Source: JANNGZ01 sp031404155
Lineage (GTDB): Bacteria > Pseudomonadota > Gammaproteobacteria > Burkholderiales > Burkholderiaceae_C
Direction of reading: 5' to 3'
DNA: 6,315 bases
Assembly: GCA_031404155.1 (NCBI GenBank)
Contig: JANNGZ010000296.1
Span: forward strand, 1 to 6,315
The translations under genes were made by a program, and so were the position numbers. Positions 1-6,004 of this stretch are shown piece after piece. Under the pieces are notes generated by a model. The model made no database searches, had not been told where the DNA came from, and worked only from the letters and a program-made list of their open reading frames with translations. How positions within the stretch are numbered: position 1 is the stretch's first letter; each line of letters starts with the position of its first letter.

Positions 1-28
1 CGGTGGGCCACCTCATTTTGGAGAACAC

Positions 29-982
29 ATGACGATTCGAGTGGCTTTGGCCGGTGCCGGCGCCTTTGGCATCAAACACCTGGATGCGATCAAACTCATA
101 GCCGGTGTCGAAGTGGTCTCGCTGGTCAGCCGCGAGCTGGAGAAAACCAAGGCCGTGGCCGACCAGTACGGCATCGGCCATGTGACCACCGACCTCGCCG
201 ACAGCCTGGCGCGCAAGGAGGTCGACGCGGTGATTCTGTGCACGCCCACGCAGATGCACGCGTCGCAAAGCATGGCGTGCTTGGGTGCCGGCAAACATGT
301 GCAGGTGGAGATCCCGCTCGCTGATTCGTGGGCCGATGCGCAAGCGGTGGCCGAACTGGCAAAGAAGAGCGGCCGGGTTGCGATGTGCGGCCACACCCGC
401 CGCTTCAACCCGAGCCACCAGTGGGTTCACAAGAAGATCAAGGCGGGCGAGTTCAACATCCAGCAGATGGATGTGCAGACCTATTTTTTCCGCCGCAGCA
501 ACATGAACGCGCTCGGCCAGGCGCGCAGCTGGACCGACCACCTGCTCTGGCACCACGCCGCGCACACGGTGGACCTGTTTGCCTACCAGGCCGGCTCACC
601 GATCGTCGCGGCCAACGCGCTGCAAGGCCCGATCCACCCGACGCTCGGCATCGCGATGGACATGAGCATCCAGCTGAGAACCGCGAACGGCGCGATCTGC
701 ACCTTGAGCTTGAGTTTCAACAACGAGGGGCCGCTCGGCACCTTCTTCCGATACATCGGCGACACCGGCACCTACCTCGCGCGCTACGACGACTTGTTCA
801 ACGGCAAGGAAGAAAAGATCGACGTGAGCCAGGTGGCGGTATCGATGAACGGGATCGAGTTGCAAGACCGCGAGTTCTTCACCGCGATCCAGGAAGGCCG
901 CGAACCGAACGCCAGCGTGGCGCAGGTGCTGCCTTGCTATCGGGTGCTGCATGGGTTGGAGCGGCAGCTCCAGGGCGCATGA
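29..982 (+). CDS. ligC: 4-carboxy-2-hydroxymuconate-6-semialdehyde dehydrogenase (LigC/PmdC-like, Gfo/Idh/MocA family)
   Basis: Predicted 317-residue cytosolic NAD(P)-dependent dehydrogenase. In this family, LigC/PmdC oxidises the hemiacetal form of 4-carboxy-2-hydroxymuconate-6-semialdehyde to 2-pyrone-4,6-dicarboxylate, after protocatechuate 4,5-dioxygenase. The sequence shows an N-terminal Rossmann fold with GAGAFG at residues 9-14 and the CTPTQMHA stretch near 71-78. It also has the GHTRRFNPSHQ segment (121-131), QQMDVQTYFFRR (145-156) and RSWTDHLLWHHAAHTVDLF (166-184). I recognise these as closely matching LigC/PmdC proteins from memory; no search was run. The usual Gfo/Idh EKP triad reads EIP (94-96) here, which I recall as also present in LigC. 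Length fits the roughly 315-320 residue enzymes. The ATG at 29 follows GGAG at 20-23. In Comamonas-type pmd clusters this gene lies just after the dioxygenase subunit genes, so those may sit left of the window. The alternative is a generic Gfo/Idh oxidoreductase. Confidence 0.88.
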   Translation: MTIRVALAGAGAFGIKHLDAIKLIAGVEVVSLVSRELEKTKAVADQYGIGHVTTDLADSLARKEVDAVILCTPTQMHASQSMACLGAGKHVQVEIPLADSWADAQAVAELAKKSGRVAMCGHTRRFNPSHQWVHKKIKAGEFNIQQMDVQTYFFRRSNMNALGQARSWTDHLLWHHAAHTVDLFAYQAGSPIVAANALQGPIHPTLGIAMDMSIQLRTANGAICTLSLSFNNEGPLGTFFRYIGDTGTYLARYDDLFNGKEEKIDVSQVAVSMNGIELQDREFFTAIQEGREPNASVAQVLPCYRVLHGLERQLQGA

Positions 983-1038
983 GCCTGCCCGGCCGCCCGA
1001 AAGGCGAATACCGGAGTGCGCAGCACGGAGGTTGCCTG

Positions 1039-2061
1039 ATGACCTTGCCCGCCATGCAAAGCAGGAGGATCGGCCCGTTCACCGTCGCCCCCATCGGCCT
1101 CGGCTGCATGAACCTGAGCCACGCCTACGGCGTGCCGCCACCGCCCGATGTGGCCGAGCGCATGCTGCTGCGCGCCGTCGACCTTGGCGTTGACCTCTTC
1201 GACACCGCCGCGCTGTATGGCTTCGGCGCCAATGAAGCCCTGGTCGGCCGCGTGCTCAAGGCCCACCGCTCGCGCATCACGCTGTGCAGCAAGGGCGGCA
1301 TGGCCGGGGTCACGTTTCCCGATGGCAGCGTCAAGCGGGTGATCGACGGCACGCCGGAAGCGATCCGCCGTAATTGCGAGGACAGCCTGAAGCGCCTGGG
1401 CACCGACGTGATCGACCTGTATTACCTGCACCGCTGGCACAAGGCGGTGCCGATCGAGGACAGCGTGGGTGCGATGAGCGACCTGGTGCGCGCGGGCAAG
1501 GTGCGCGCGCTCGGGCTGTCGGAGGTGTCGGCCACCACGCTGCGCCGCGCGCATGCGGTGTTTCCGGTCGCGGCGGTGCAGAGCGAGTATTCCTTGTGGT
1601 CGCGCAATGTGGAGATTGCGGTGCTGGAGGCGTGCCGCGAAATCGGCGCGAGCCTGGTCGCGTTCAGCCCGCTGGCGCGAGCCTTTCTCACCGACACGCT
1701 GCACGATGTGTCCACGCTCGACGCGAAAGACTTGCGCCGTGGCATGCCCCGATTCCAGGGCGAAGCGTGGGCCGCGAACCTGGCCCTGCTCGGCGGCTAC
1801 CGCGAGTTGGTAGCTGAAGTCGGCTGCACGCCGGCACAACTTGCGCTCGCCTGGCTGCTGGTTCAAGGTGAGCATGTGATCGTGATTCCGGGCACGGCCA
1901 ACATCGACCACCTGGCCGACAACATGGGTGCGCGGGAATTGCGCCTGAGTGCGTCGCAACTGGAGCGCCTCGGCGCAATCGTGAACCAGCGCACCGTGGC
2001 CGGCCCACGCTACAGCGCGCAGAGCCAGTCGGAAGTCGACACCGAAGATTTCAGCGCCTGA
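1039..2061 (+). CDS. aldo/keto reductase (AKR superfamily, YakC/AKR13-like)
   Basis: Predicted 340-residue cytosolic NADPH-dependent reductase with a TIM-barrel fold, reducing aldehydes or ketones to alcohols. The AKR catalytic tetrad is visible: Asp55 and Tyr60 in the DLFDTAALYG segment, Lys85 in LCSKGG and His131 in YYLHRW. Other family hallmarks are GLGCMNLSHAYG (20-31), the GKVRALGLSE strand (153-162) and the cofactor-binding IPGTANIDHLADN stretch (283-295). The opening resembles the GLGCMGMSHAYG type of AKR13/YakC enzymes, so I place it there tentatively. The open frame continues upstream into the preceding gene, but the ATG at 1039 is chosen because GGAGG (1027-1031) lies 7 nt before it and the family N-terminus begins there. 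It starts 56 nt after the LigC-like gene on the same strand and is probably co-transcribed. Its substrate cannot be read from sequence; an aldehyde linked to aromatic catabolism is only an inference. Confidence 0.9.
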   Translation: MTLPAMQSRRIGPFTVAPIGLGCMNLSHAYGVPPPPDVAERMLLRAVDLGVDLFDTAALYGFGANEALVGRVLKAHRSRITLCSKGGMAGVTFPDGSVKRVIDGTPEAIRRNCEDSLKRLGTDVIDLYYLHRWHKAVPIEDSVGAMSDLVRAGKVRALGLSEVSATTLRRAHAVFPVAAVQSEYSLWSRNVEIAVLEACREIGASLVAFSPLARAFLTDTLHDVSTLDAKDLRRGMPRFQGEAWAANLALLGGYRELVAEVGCTPAQLALAWLLVQGEHVIVIPGTANIDHLADNMGARELRLSASQLERLGAIVNQRTVAGPRYSAQSQSEVDTEDFSA

Positions 2062-2067
2062 GCGCTG
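2052..2067 (+). terminator. small hairpin spanning the aldo/keto reductase stop codon
   Basis: CAGCGC (2052-2057) and GCGCTG (2062-2067) form a perfect 6-bp GC-rich stem around the loop CTGA, which holds the TGA stop of the aldo/keto reductase gene. It is followed by a mixed T-rich stretch (TGGTTTGCCTT) rather than a clean U tract. It may weakly terminate or stabilise the 3' end of the upstream transcript. A stem this short can occur by chance in GC-rich DNA. Confidence 0.3.
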
Positions 2068-2111
2068 TGGTTTGCCTTGGTGCGCGAAGCCGGCTGCGCG
2101 AGCGATGTAGT

Positions 2112-2138
2112 TGAAGTTGACCCGAATTCGTGGACACC
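2112..2138. mobile_element. probable solo terminal inverted repeat of an IS3-family element (remnant)
   Basis: This 27-nt stretch begins TGAAGTTGACCC and ends GTGGACACC. It resembles, from memory, the terminal inverted repeats of IS3-family elements of beta- and gammaproteobacteria, which begin TGAACTGACCCC and end GTGGACACC. The orientation places the element's outer end at 2112 and its interior to the right. No transposase reading frame and no partner end are visible nearby, so it would be a relic left by deletion. The assignment rests on consensus resemblance only. Confidence 0.42.
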
Positions 2139-2166
2139 TCGCCTTCGTCACCGCTGACTTCGGCGC

Positions 2167-2250
2167 TCAGAGCCCCACCAGATAATGCGCCAGGTTTTCG
2201 ATGTCGGCGTCGTTCAAGGTGCCGGCCACGCTGGTCATGCTGCTCGCGCG
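2167..2250 (-). pseudogene. C-terminal remnant of a class I cytochrome c
   Basis: On the minus strand, a short frame ending at a TGA (2169-2167) translates to MTSVAGTLNDADIENLAHYL followed by VGL and stop. This matches the C-terminal helix pattern of class I c-type cytochromes: a Met that would be the distal haem ligand, then LsDaDIxxLAxYL. The family-like part covers about 23-28 residues. Upstream of it the frame continues only to about 2301, with no resemblance and no CXXCH haem-attachment motif in reach. The haem-binding domain is therefore missing, and this is read as a truncated pseudogene rather than a gene. It lies 28 nt from the probable IS3 end, which suggests the rest was lost by IS-associated rearrangement. 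It could be chance similarity, but the length and pattern make that less likely. Confidence 0.6.
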
Positions 2251-2324
2251 TAGTCTGGTTCTGGCAAAAAGTGAACAGTTGTTGTGCGGTTCGCGCAGCA
2301 TGGATCAATGAACCGAGGGATTGC

Positions 2325-3056
2325 ATGGATACGTCTTTAGGGGGCCGCGGGTTTGCCCGTGGGCTCTGTGGGTTGTTCGCCGCGTCGGCTGCCTTGTTGA
2401 TCGTTGTGCTGATGCTCGTGTTGATGGCCGTAACCGCCAGCGCAGCACGGGCCCAGCCCGCGAGCAACCTGAGCCTGAACGCGCAGTTGCTGGTCGGCGC
2501 GCGGCAGAACGACCTCGTGCAGGTGGACCGTGTGCTCATCCAGGGCGCATCACCCAACTCGCGCAACCGCGCGGGCAAAACCGCGCTGCTCACCGCGTCC
2601 GAGAAGGGCAACCTCGCGATGGCCGAGCGCCTGCTCGTGGCGGGTGCCGATGTCAATGTGCCCTCGCTGGACAGCGTCACGCCGCTGATGGCCGCGTCCT
2701 ACGGCGGCCACGTGGCCGTGCTGCGGCGCCTGCTCGCTGCGGGTGCGCGCACCGACCCGGTGGACCGCATGCGCAAGACCGCGATGCTCTACGCCGCGGC
2801 GCTGGGGCACACCGACGCGGTGGAGGCCTTGCTCGGCGCCGGCGTGGATGCGAACGCCAGCTACGACAACCAACTCACCGCGCTGATGTGGGCCGCCGGC
2901 CAGGGGCATGCCGACACGGTGAAGCTGTTGCTCGCCAAAGGTGCGCCCAAGGAAGCACGCGACGACCGCGGCCTGACGGCGCAGGAGATGGCGCAGCGGG
3001 CAGGGCATGACGCGGTGGCGGCGATGCTGGCGGCCACGAAGTTGCAGCGGCCGTGA
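2325..3056 (+). CDS. exported ankyrin-repeat protein
   Basis: Predicted 243-residue ankyrin-repeat protein of unknown partner. The N-terminus has an Arg-containing start, a long hydrophobic stretch (about 13-38) and an ARA|Q signal-peptidase-like site near residue 43, so the repeats probably face the periplasm. An uncleaved membrane anchor is the alternative. About four good ankyrin repeats follow: GKTALLTASEKGNLAMAERL from 84, TPLMAASYGGHVAVLRRLL from 119, KTAMLYAAALGHTDAVEALL from 151, and LTALMWAAGQGHADTVKLLL from 184. Degenerate capping repeats lie at about 51-80 and 216-240. The frame is open back to 2130, but the ATG at 2325 is chosen because GAGGGA (2315-2320) lies just before it and the signal peptide starts there. 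Ankyrin repeats bind proteins; no enzymatic motif is seen. Some bacterial relatives, such as AnkB of Pseudomonas, act with periplasmic haem enzymes, and a cytochrome c remnant lies just upstream, but any link is inference. Confidence 0.9.
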   Translation: MDTSLGGRGFARGLCGLFAASAALLIVVLMLVLMAVTASAARAQPASNLSLNAQLLVGARQNDLVQVDRVLIQGASPNSRNRAGKTALLTASEKGNLAMAERLLVAGADVNVPSLDSVTPLMAASYGGHVAVLRRLLAAGARTDPVDRMRKTAMLYAAALGHTDAVEALLGAGVDANASYDNQLTALMWAAGQGHADTVKLLLAKGAPKEARDDRGLTAQEMAQRAGHDAVAAMLAATKLQRP

Positions 3057-3170
3057 TCACGCGTTACTGGACCGCATCACTGCGCTGCGCCTCCGGGCGC
3101 CCTCACCGGATCGTTCACCCCTGACGGGGCCACCGCCACACTCCATGTGTGCAAAAAGGGTTCGCAAAGC

Positions 3171-4082
3171 ATGGCTATGAACACTCTCCAGAAGCCGCCG
3201 GTGGCGATGCGTGTCTATTCGCAGGTCGCACGGCGGATTCCGCTTCTGAGCGGGCTGACCCCGCTGGCGTTCAACCGCCTCACCAACCGCTCCTTCGGCG
3301 CCCGCAACTACCTGGCCCTCGCCACGACCCATGGCGGCCTGAACATGGAGGTGGACGTGAACGACTACCACGGCCGCATCCTCTACCTGTTCGGCACCAA
3401 CGATCCGAAAGTGCAGGCCCTCGCGTCGGCCTTGCTTTCACCCGGCGATACCTTCCTTGACATCGGCGCCAACTATTCGACCATCGGCCTGTATGCAAGC
3501 CTCAAGGTCGGCGCCGCCGGGCATGTGCATCTGTTCGAGCCGCAACCTGCCCTTGCAGACCGGGTGCAGGCGGCGATCGATGCCGGCGGCGTTTCCAATG
3601 TGTCCATGCATCGGGTTGCGCTGATGGACAAGGACTCGAGCATGACCCTGAAGGTGCCGCCATCACATTCCGGGATGGCGACACTGGTCGAACATTCCGA
3701 TCAGTCCACCTGGGACACCCTGACGGTTGCGGTGCGAGACATCGCCCGCTATGTCGGCCCGCTGGTGGGCGCCAATCCCTTCGGCGTCAAGCTCGACGTC
3801 GAGGGCGCCGAACCGAAGCTCGTTCCCTGGATCGTGGCGCAGCGCGGGCTCAAGTTCCTGATTTTCGAGGCGGCACACCACCATGAAGTGCTGTTCGACC
3901 AGGTGCGCAGCGCCGGTCTCGTCGTTTTCGGCCTTCGGCGCAACCTCTTCCGCCCGCAGGTGCAGCGCGTCACGTCGGTTGCCGAGTTGCGCCACTTTCA
4001 CGATTTGGTTGCCGTGCGAATCGGCACCACACCGAACATCCTTTCGATGACACGACTGGGCGCCCTGATCGAGTCGCAGTAA
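3171..4082 (+). CDS. FkbM-family SAM-dependent methyltransferase
   Basis: Predicted 303-residue class I methyltransferase of the FkbM family, which typically O-methylates sugars or other small molecules. Substrate is unknown. The SAM-binding motif I is seen as FLDIGANYSTIGLYA (95-109), followed by an acidic strand end FEPQP (122-126) and the family motif KLDVEGAE (207-214), with IFEAA further on (231-235). About 85 residues precede the catalytic fold. The frame can be opened at a GTG at 3147, but the ATG at 3171 is preferred, with AAGGG (3156-3160) 10 nt upstream; a second ATG at 3177 is also possible. There is no glycosyltransferase or other sugar-modification gene in the window, so it appears as an orphan. 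It ends 27 nt before the convergent dehydratase stop. The family call is secure, the biological role is not. Confidence 0.88.
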   Translation: MAMNTLQKPPVAMRVYSQVARRIPLLSGLTPLAFNRLTNRSFGARNYLALATTHGGLNMEVDVNDYHGRILYLFGTNDPKVQALASALLSPGDTFLDIGANYSTIGLYASLKVGAAGHVHLFEPQPALADRVQAAIDAGGVSNVSMHRVALMDKDSSMTLKVPPSHSGMATLVEHSDQSTWDTLTVAVRDIARYVGPLVGANPFGVKLDVEGAEPKLVPWIVAQRGLKFLIFEAAHHHEVLFDQVRSAGLVVFGLRRNLFRPQVQRVTSVAELRHFHDLVAVRIGTTPNILSMTRLGALIESQ

Positions 4083-4090
4083 GTGCGACG

Positions 4091-4119
4091 CAACCATTGA
4101 GCCCCCGGCTCAATGGTTG
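4091..4119. terminator. perfect 13-bp hairpin between convergent genes
   Basis: CAACCATTGAGCC (4091-4103) and GGCTCAATGGTTG (4107-4119) are perfectly complementary around a CCC loop. The hairpin starts 8 nt after the TAA of the methyltransferase gene, and its right arm contains the last codons and TGA of the minus-strand dehydratase gene. Neither strand has a following T tract, so it is not a canonical intrinsic terminator. The position suggests a bidirectional transcription barrier or a 3'-end stabiliser for both convergent mRNAs. Confidence 0.6.
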
Positions 4120-5930
4120 TCCCGCGGCACAAACGCGCCGCGCCTGCCGCGCAGGAAGTCCAGGTCCGCGCCTTCGTCGGCCTGCAGCACATGGTCGGTG
4201 TAAAGCTTCCAGTAGCCGCTGCTCAGCTTCAGCTCCGGCGTCACCCAGGCCGCCCGCCGGCGCGCGAGTTCTTCGTCGCTCACATGCAAGTGCAGCCGGC
4301 GTTTCGGCACATCCAACTCGACGATGTCTCCGTTTTGCACCAGCGCCAGCGGCCCACCCGCCGCGGCCTCGGGCGCTGTGTGCAGCACCACGGTGCCATA
4401 CGCGGTGCCGCTCATGCGGGCGTCGCTGATGCGGACCATGTCGGTGATGCCTTTGCGCAGCACCTTTGGCGGCAGCGGCATGTTGCCCACCTCGGCCATG
4501 CCGGGGTAGCCCTTGGGGCCGCAGTTCTTGAGCACCAGCACGCAGGTCTCGTCGACATCCAGGTTCTCGTCGTCGATGCGGGTGTGGAAGTCCTCGATGT
4601 TCTCGAACACCACCGCGCGGCCCTTGTGCACCATCAACTCGGGCGTGGCAGCACTGGGCTTGATCACCGCGCCGCGCGGCGCCAGGTTGCCGCGCAGCAC
4701 CGCGATGCCGGCCTTGGCCTTGAACGGTGCGTTGAGCGGCTTGATCACCTCGGCGTTGTAGTTCTGCGCCTCGGCGAAGTTCTCCGCCACCGTCTTGCCG
4801 CTCGCCGTGACCAGGTTCGTGTGCAGGTGCGCCGCAATTTCCTTCATCACCACCGGCAGCCCGCCCGCGTAGCAAAAGTCTTCCATCAGGTACTGGCCGC
4901 TGGGTTGCAGGTTGACCAGGCAAGGCAGCTCGCTCGCGAGCCGGTCGAAGTCGTCGATGTTCAAGGGCACGCCGACCCGCCCGGCGATCGCGATCAGGTG
5001 GATTACTGCGTTGGTGGAGCCGCCGATCGCGGCCAGCGTCTTGATCGCGTTCTCGAAGGCCTCGCGGGTGAGGATGTCGGAGAGCTTCTGGTCGGTGTGC
5101 ACCATTTCCACGATGCGCCGCCCGGCGTTGCGCGCGAGCACATTGCGCCGGCCGTCCACCGCGGGGTAGGCCGCGTTGCCGGGCAGGCCGATGCCCAGCG
5201 CCTCCACCATCGAGGCCATCGTCGACGCGGTGCCCATCGTCATGCAATGGCCGTGGCTGCGGTGCATGCAGCTCTCGGCGTCGAAGAAGTCGGCGAGCTT
5301 GAGCGTACCGGCGCGCACCTGCTCGCTCATGCTCCACACGCCGGTGCCGCTGCCGAGTTCCTGGCCGCGCCACTTGCCGTTGAGCATCGGGCCGCCGCTG
5401 ACGCCGATGGTGGGCAGATCCGCGCTCGCCGCGCCCATCACCAGCGAGGGCGTGGTCTTGTCGCAGCCCATCAGCAGCACCACACCGTCGATCGGGTTGC
5501 CGCGGATGCTCTCTTCGACATCCATGCTCGCCAGGTTGCGGTAAAGCATCGCGGTCGGGCGCAGCAGGGTTTCGCCGAGCGACATCACCGGGAACTCGAG
5601 CGGGAAGCCACCCGCTTCGTAGACGCCGATCTTCACCTGCTCGGCCAAGGTGCGGAAATGGGAATTGCACGGCGTGAGTTCGGAGAAGGTATTGCAGATA
5701 CCGATCACTGGCCGGCCGTCGAACTGGTCGTGTGGCACGCCACGCCCTTTGACCCAGCTTCGGTAGGCGAAACCGTCGCGGTCCTGGCGGCCGAACCACT
5801 GCTGGCTTCGGAGCGGACGTTTGCCCCCAAGGGCGGGACTCGTCCCGCCCGCCCCCCCGAGAGGGAGTTGTCCGTCTTGGGGCGGCCCGGCGACGGACGC
5901 TTCAGGCTTCTTTCGCGGCTTGTCGCTCAT
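4110..5930 (-). CDS. IlvD/Edd-family dehydratase, L-arabinonate (sugar-acid) dehydratase-like
   Basis: Predicted 606-residue [2Fe-2S] and Mg-dependent dehydratase. The family removes water from a 2,3-dihydroxy acid to give a 2-keto-3-deoxy acid. The region LRSQQWFG (40-47), PHDQFDGRPVIGI (66-78), the SELTPCN segment (83-89), LLMGCDKTTPS (152-162), GGPMLNGKWRG (179-189) and MGTASTMASM (232-241) resemble L-arabinonate dehydratases more than branched-chain IlvD. By spacing, likely cluster ligands are Cys88, Cys156 and Cys229, with Lys158 as the carbamylated metal ligand and Ser507 in ARMSG as the catalytic base. Residues about 11-38 are a Gly/Pro-rich insert between a normal start and LRSQQWFG, coded by a REP-like element. 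The ATG at 5930 is kept because no later Met precedes the domain; its Shine-Dalgarno (GAGAA) is weak. It is divergent from a 2-hydroxyacid dehydrogenase and probably co-regulated. The exact sugar acid is not determined; arabinonate, xylonate or galactonate are options. Confidence 0.9.
   Translation of the reverse strand: MSDKPRKKPEASVAGPPQDGQLPLGGAGGTSPALGGKRPLRSQQWFGRQDRDGFAYRSWVKGRGVPHDQFDGRPVIGICNTFSELTPCNSHFRTLAEQVKIGVYEAGGFPLEFPVMSLGETLLRPTAMLYRNLASMDVEESIRGNPIDGVVLLMGCDKTTPSLVMGAASADLPTIGVSGGPMLNGKWRGQELGSGTGVWSMSEQVRAGTLKLADFFDAESCMHRSHGHCMTMGTASTMASMVEALGIGLPGNAAYPAVDGRRNVLARNAGRRIVEMVHTDQKLSDILTREAFENAIKTLAAIGGSTNAVIHLIAIAGRVGVPLNIDDFDRLASELPCLVNLQPSGQYLMEDFCYAGGLPVVMKEIAAHLHTNLVTASGKTVAENFAEAQNYNAEVIKPLNAPFKAKAGIAVLRGNLAPRGAVIKPSAATPELMVHKGRAVVFENIEDFHTRIDDENLDVDETCVLVLKNCGPKGYPGMAEVGNMPLPPKVLRKGITDMVRISDARMSGTAYGTVVLHTAPEAAAGGPLALVQNGDIVELDVPKRRLHLHVSDEELARRRAAWVTPELKLSSGYWKLYTDHVLQADEGADLDFLRGRRGAFVPRDNH
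5823..5889. repeat. REP-like GC-rich inverted-repeat element inside the dehydratase N-terminus
   Basis: The element contains a perfect 9-bp stem, GGGCGGGAC (5831-5839) and GTCCCGCCC (5842-5850), with a 2-nt centre. Outer arms CCCCAAG (5825-5831) and CTTGGGG (5876-5882) are also complementary, and a C-run/GAGAGGG motif lies between them. This layered architecture resembles the GC-rich extragenic repeats common in Comamonadaceae genomes. It codes residues about 14-36 of the dehydratase without breaking the frame. Copy number cannot be seen from one window. Confidence 0.5.
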
Positions 5931-6004
5931 GGGGTTCTCGAAGTGGGGCCAGGGGCTGTCGTATTATCGTATGACGATTGAAATCCACCCCGAGGAGCCC
6001 CGTT
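5931..6004. promoter_or_regulatory. divergent promoter region of the dehydratase and 2-hydroxyacid dehydrogenase genes
   Basis: This 74-nt gap separates two divergent starts and contains the only AT-rich stretch nearby. On the plus strand TATTAT (5962-5967) is a plausible -10 box about 38 nt before the TTG start. On the minus strand GATAAT (5968-5963) is a plausible -10 for the dehydratase gene. No good -35 box is seen for either, which fits activator- or repressor-dependent promoters. GAGGAG at 5992-5997 is the ribosome binding site that fixes the rightward start. Confidence 0.5.
5966..5978. promoter_or_regulatory. palindromic operator candidate (GntR/FadR-like)
   Basis: ATCGT-ATG-ACGAT is a 13-nt inverted repeat with 5-bp half-sites and a 3-nt centre. 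It overlaps the end of the predicted -10 boxes of both divergent genes. An additional TCGT lies at 5959-5962, 8 nt upstream of the TCGT at 5967. The form y-GT-n-AC-r is typical of operators bound by FadR-subfamily GntR regulators, which often control sugar-acid genes. The regulator itself is not in the window. Confidence 0.42.

Noticed and set aside
328..1038. Upstream extension of the aldo/keto reductase frame into the LigC-like gene.
   Set aside because: The translated extension is low-complexity Arg/Pro/Gly sequence overlapping a real gene; the ATG at 1039 has GGAGG before it.
2082..2100. Near-palindrome centred on AGCCGGCT after the aldo/keto reductase gene.
   Set aside because: It has no loop and one mismatch, and is followed by no T tract; not supported as a terminator or binding site.
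937..2151. Minus-strand open frame of about 400 codons antisense to the aldo/keto reductase.
   Set aside because: Composition is that of a shadow frame, while the opposite strand has a full catalytic tetrad and a strong ribosome binding site.
2130..2324. Upstream extension of the ankyrin-repeat frame by 65 codons.
   Set aside because: It would place Arg/Cys-rich sequence ahead of a clear signal peptide and runs over the cytochrome c remnant. GAGGGA supports the start at 2325.
3087..3100. Short GCGCC/GGCGC hairpin in the 114-nt gap after the ankyrin gene.
   Set aside because: It has a 5-bp stem and no T tract, which is expected by chance in such GC-rich DNA. I see nothing else firm in that gap.
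3145..3180. Possible 11-residue leader peptide whose TGA overlaps the ATG at 3177 (ATGA), suggesting translational coupling to the methyltransferase.
   Set aside because: No ribosome binding site precedes the ATG at 3145, and the preferred methyltransferase start at 3171 does not need it.
4113..5981. Long plus-strand open frame antisense to the dehydratase gene (about 620 codons).
   Set aside because: It mirrors the codon pattern of the dehydratase, is His/Arg/Ala-rich and has no recognisable domain. This is a typical GC-rich antisense artefact.
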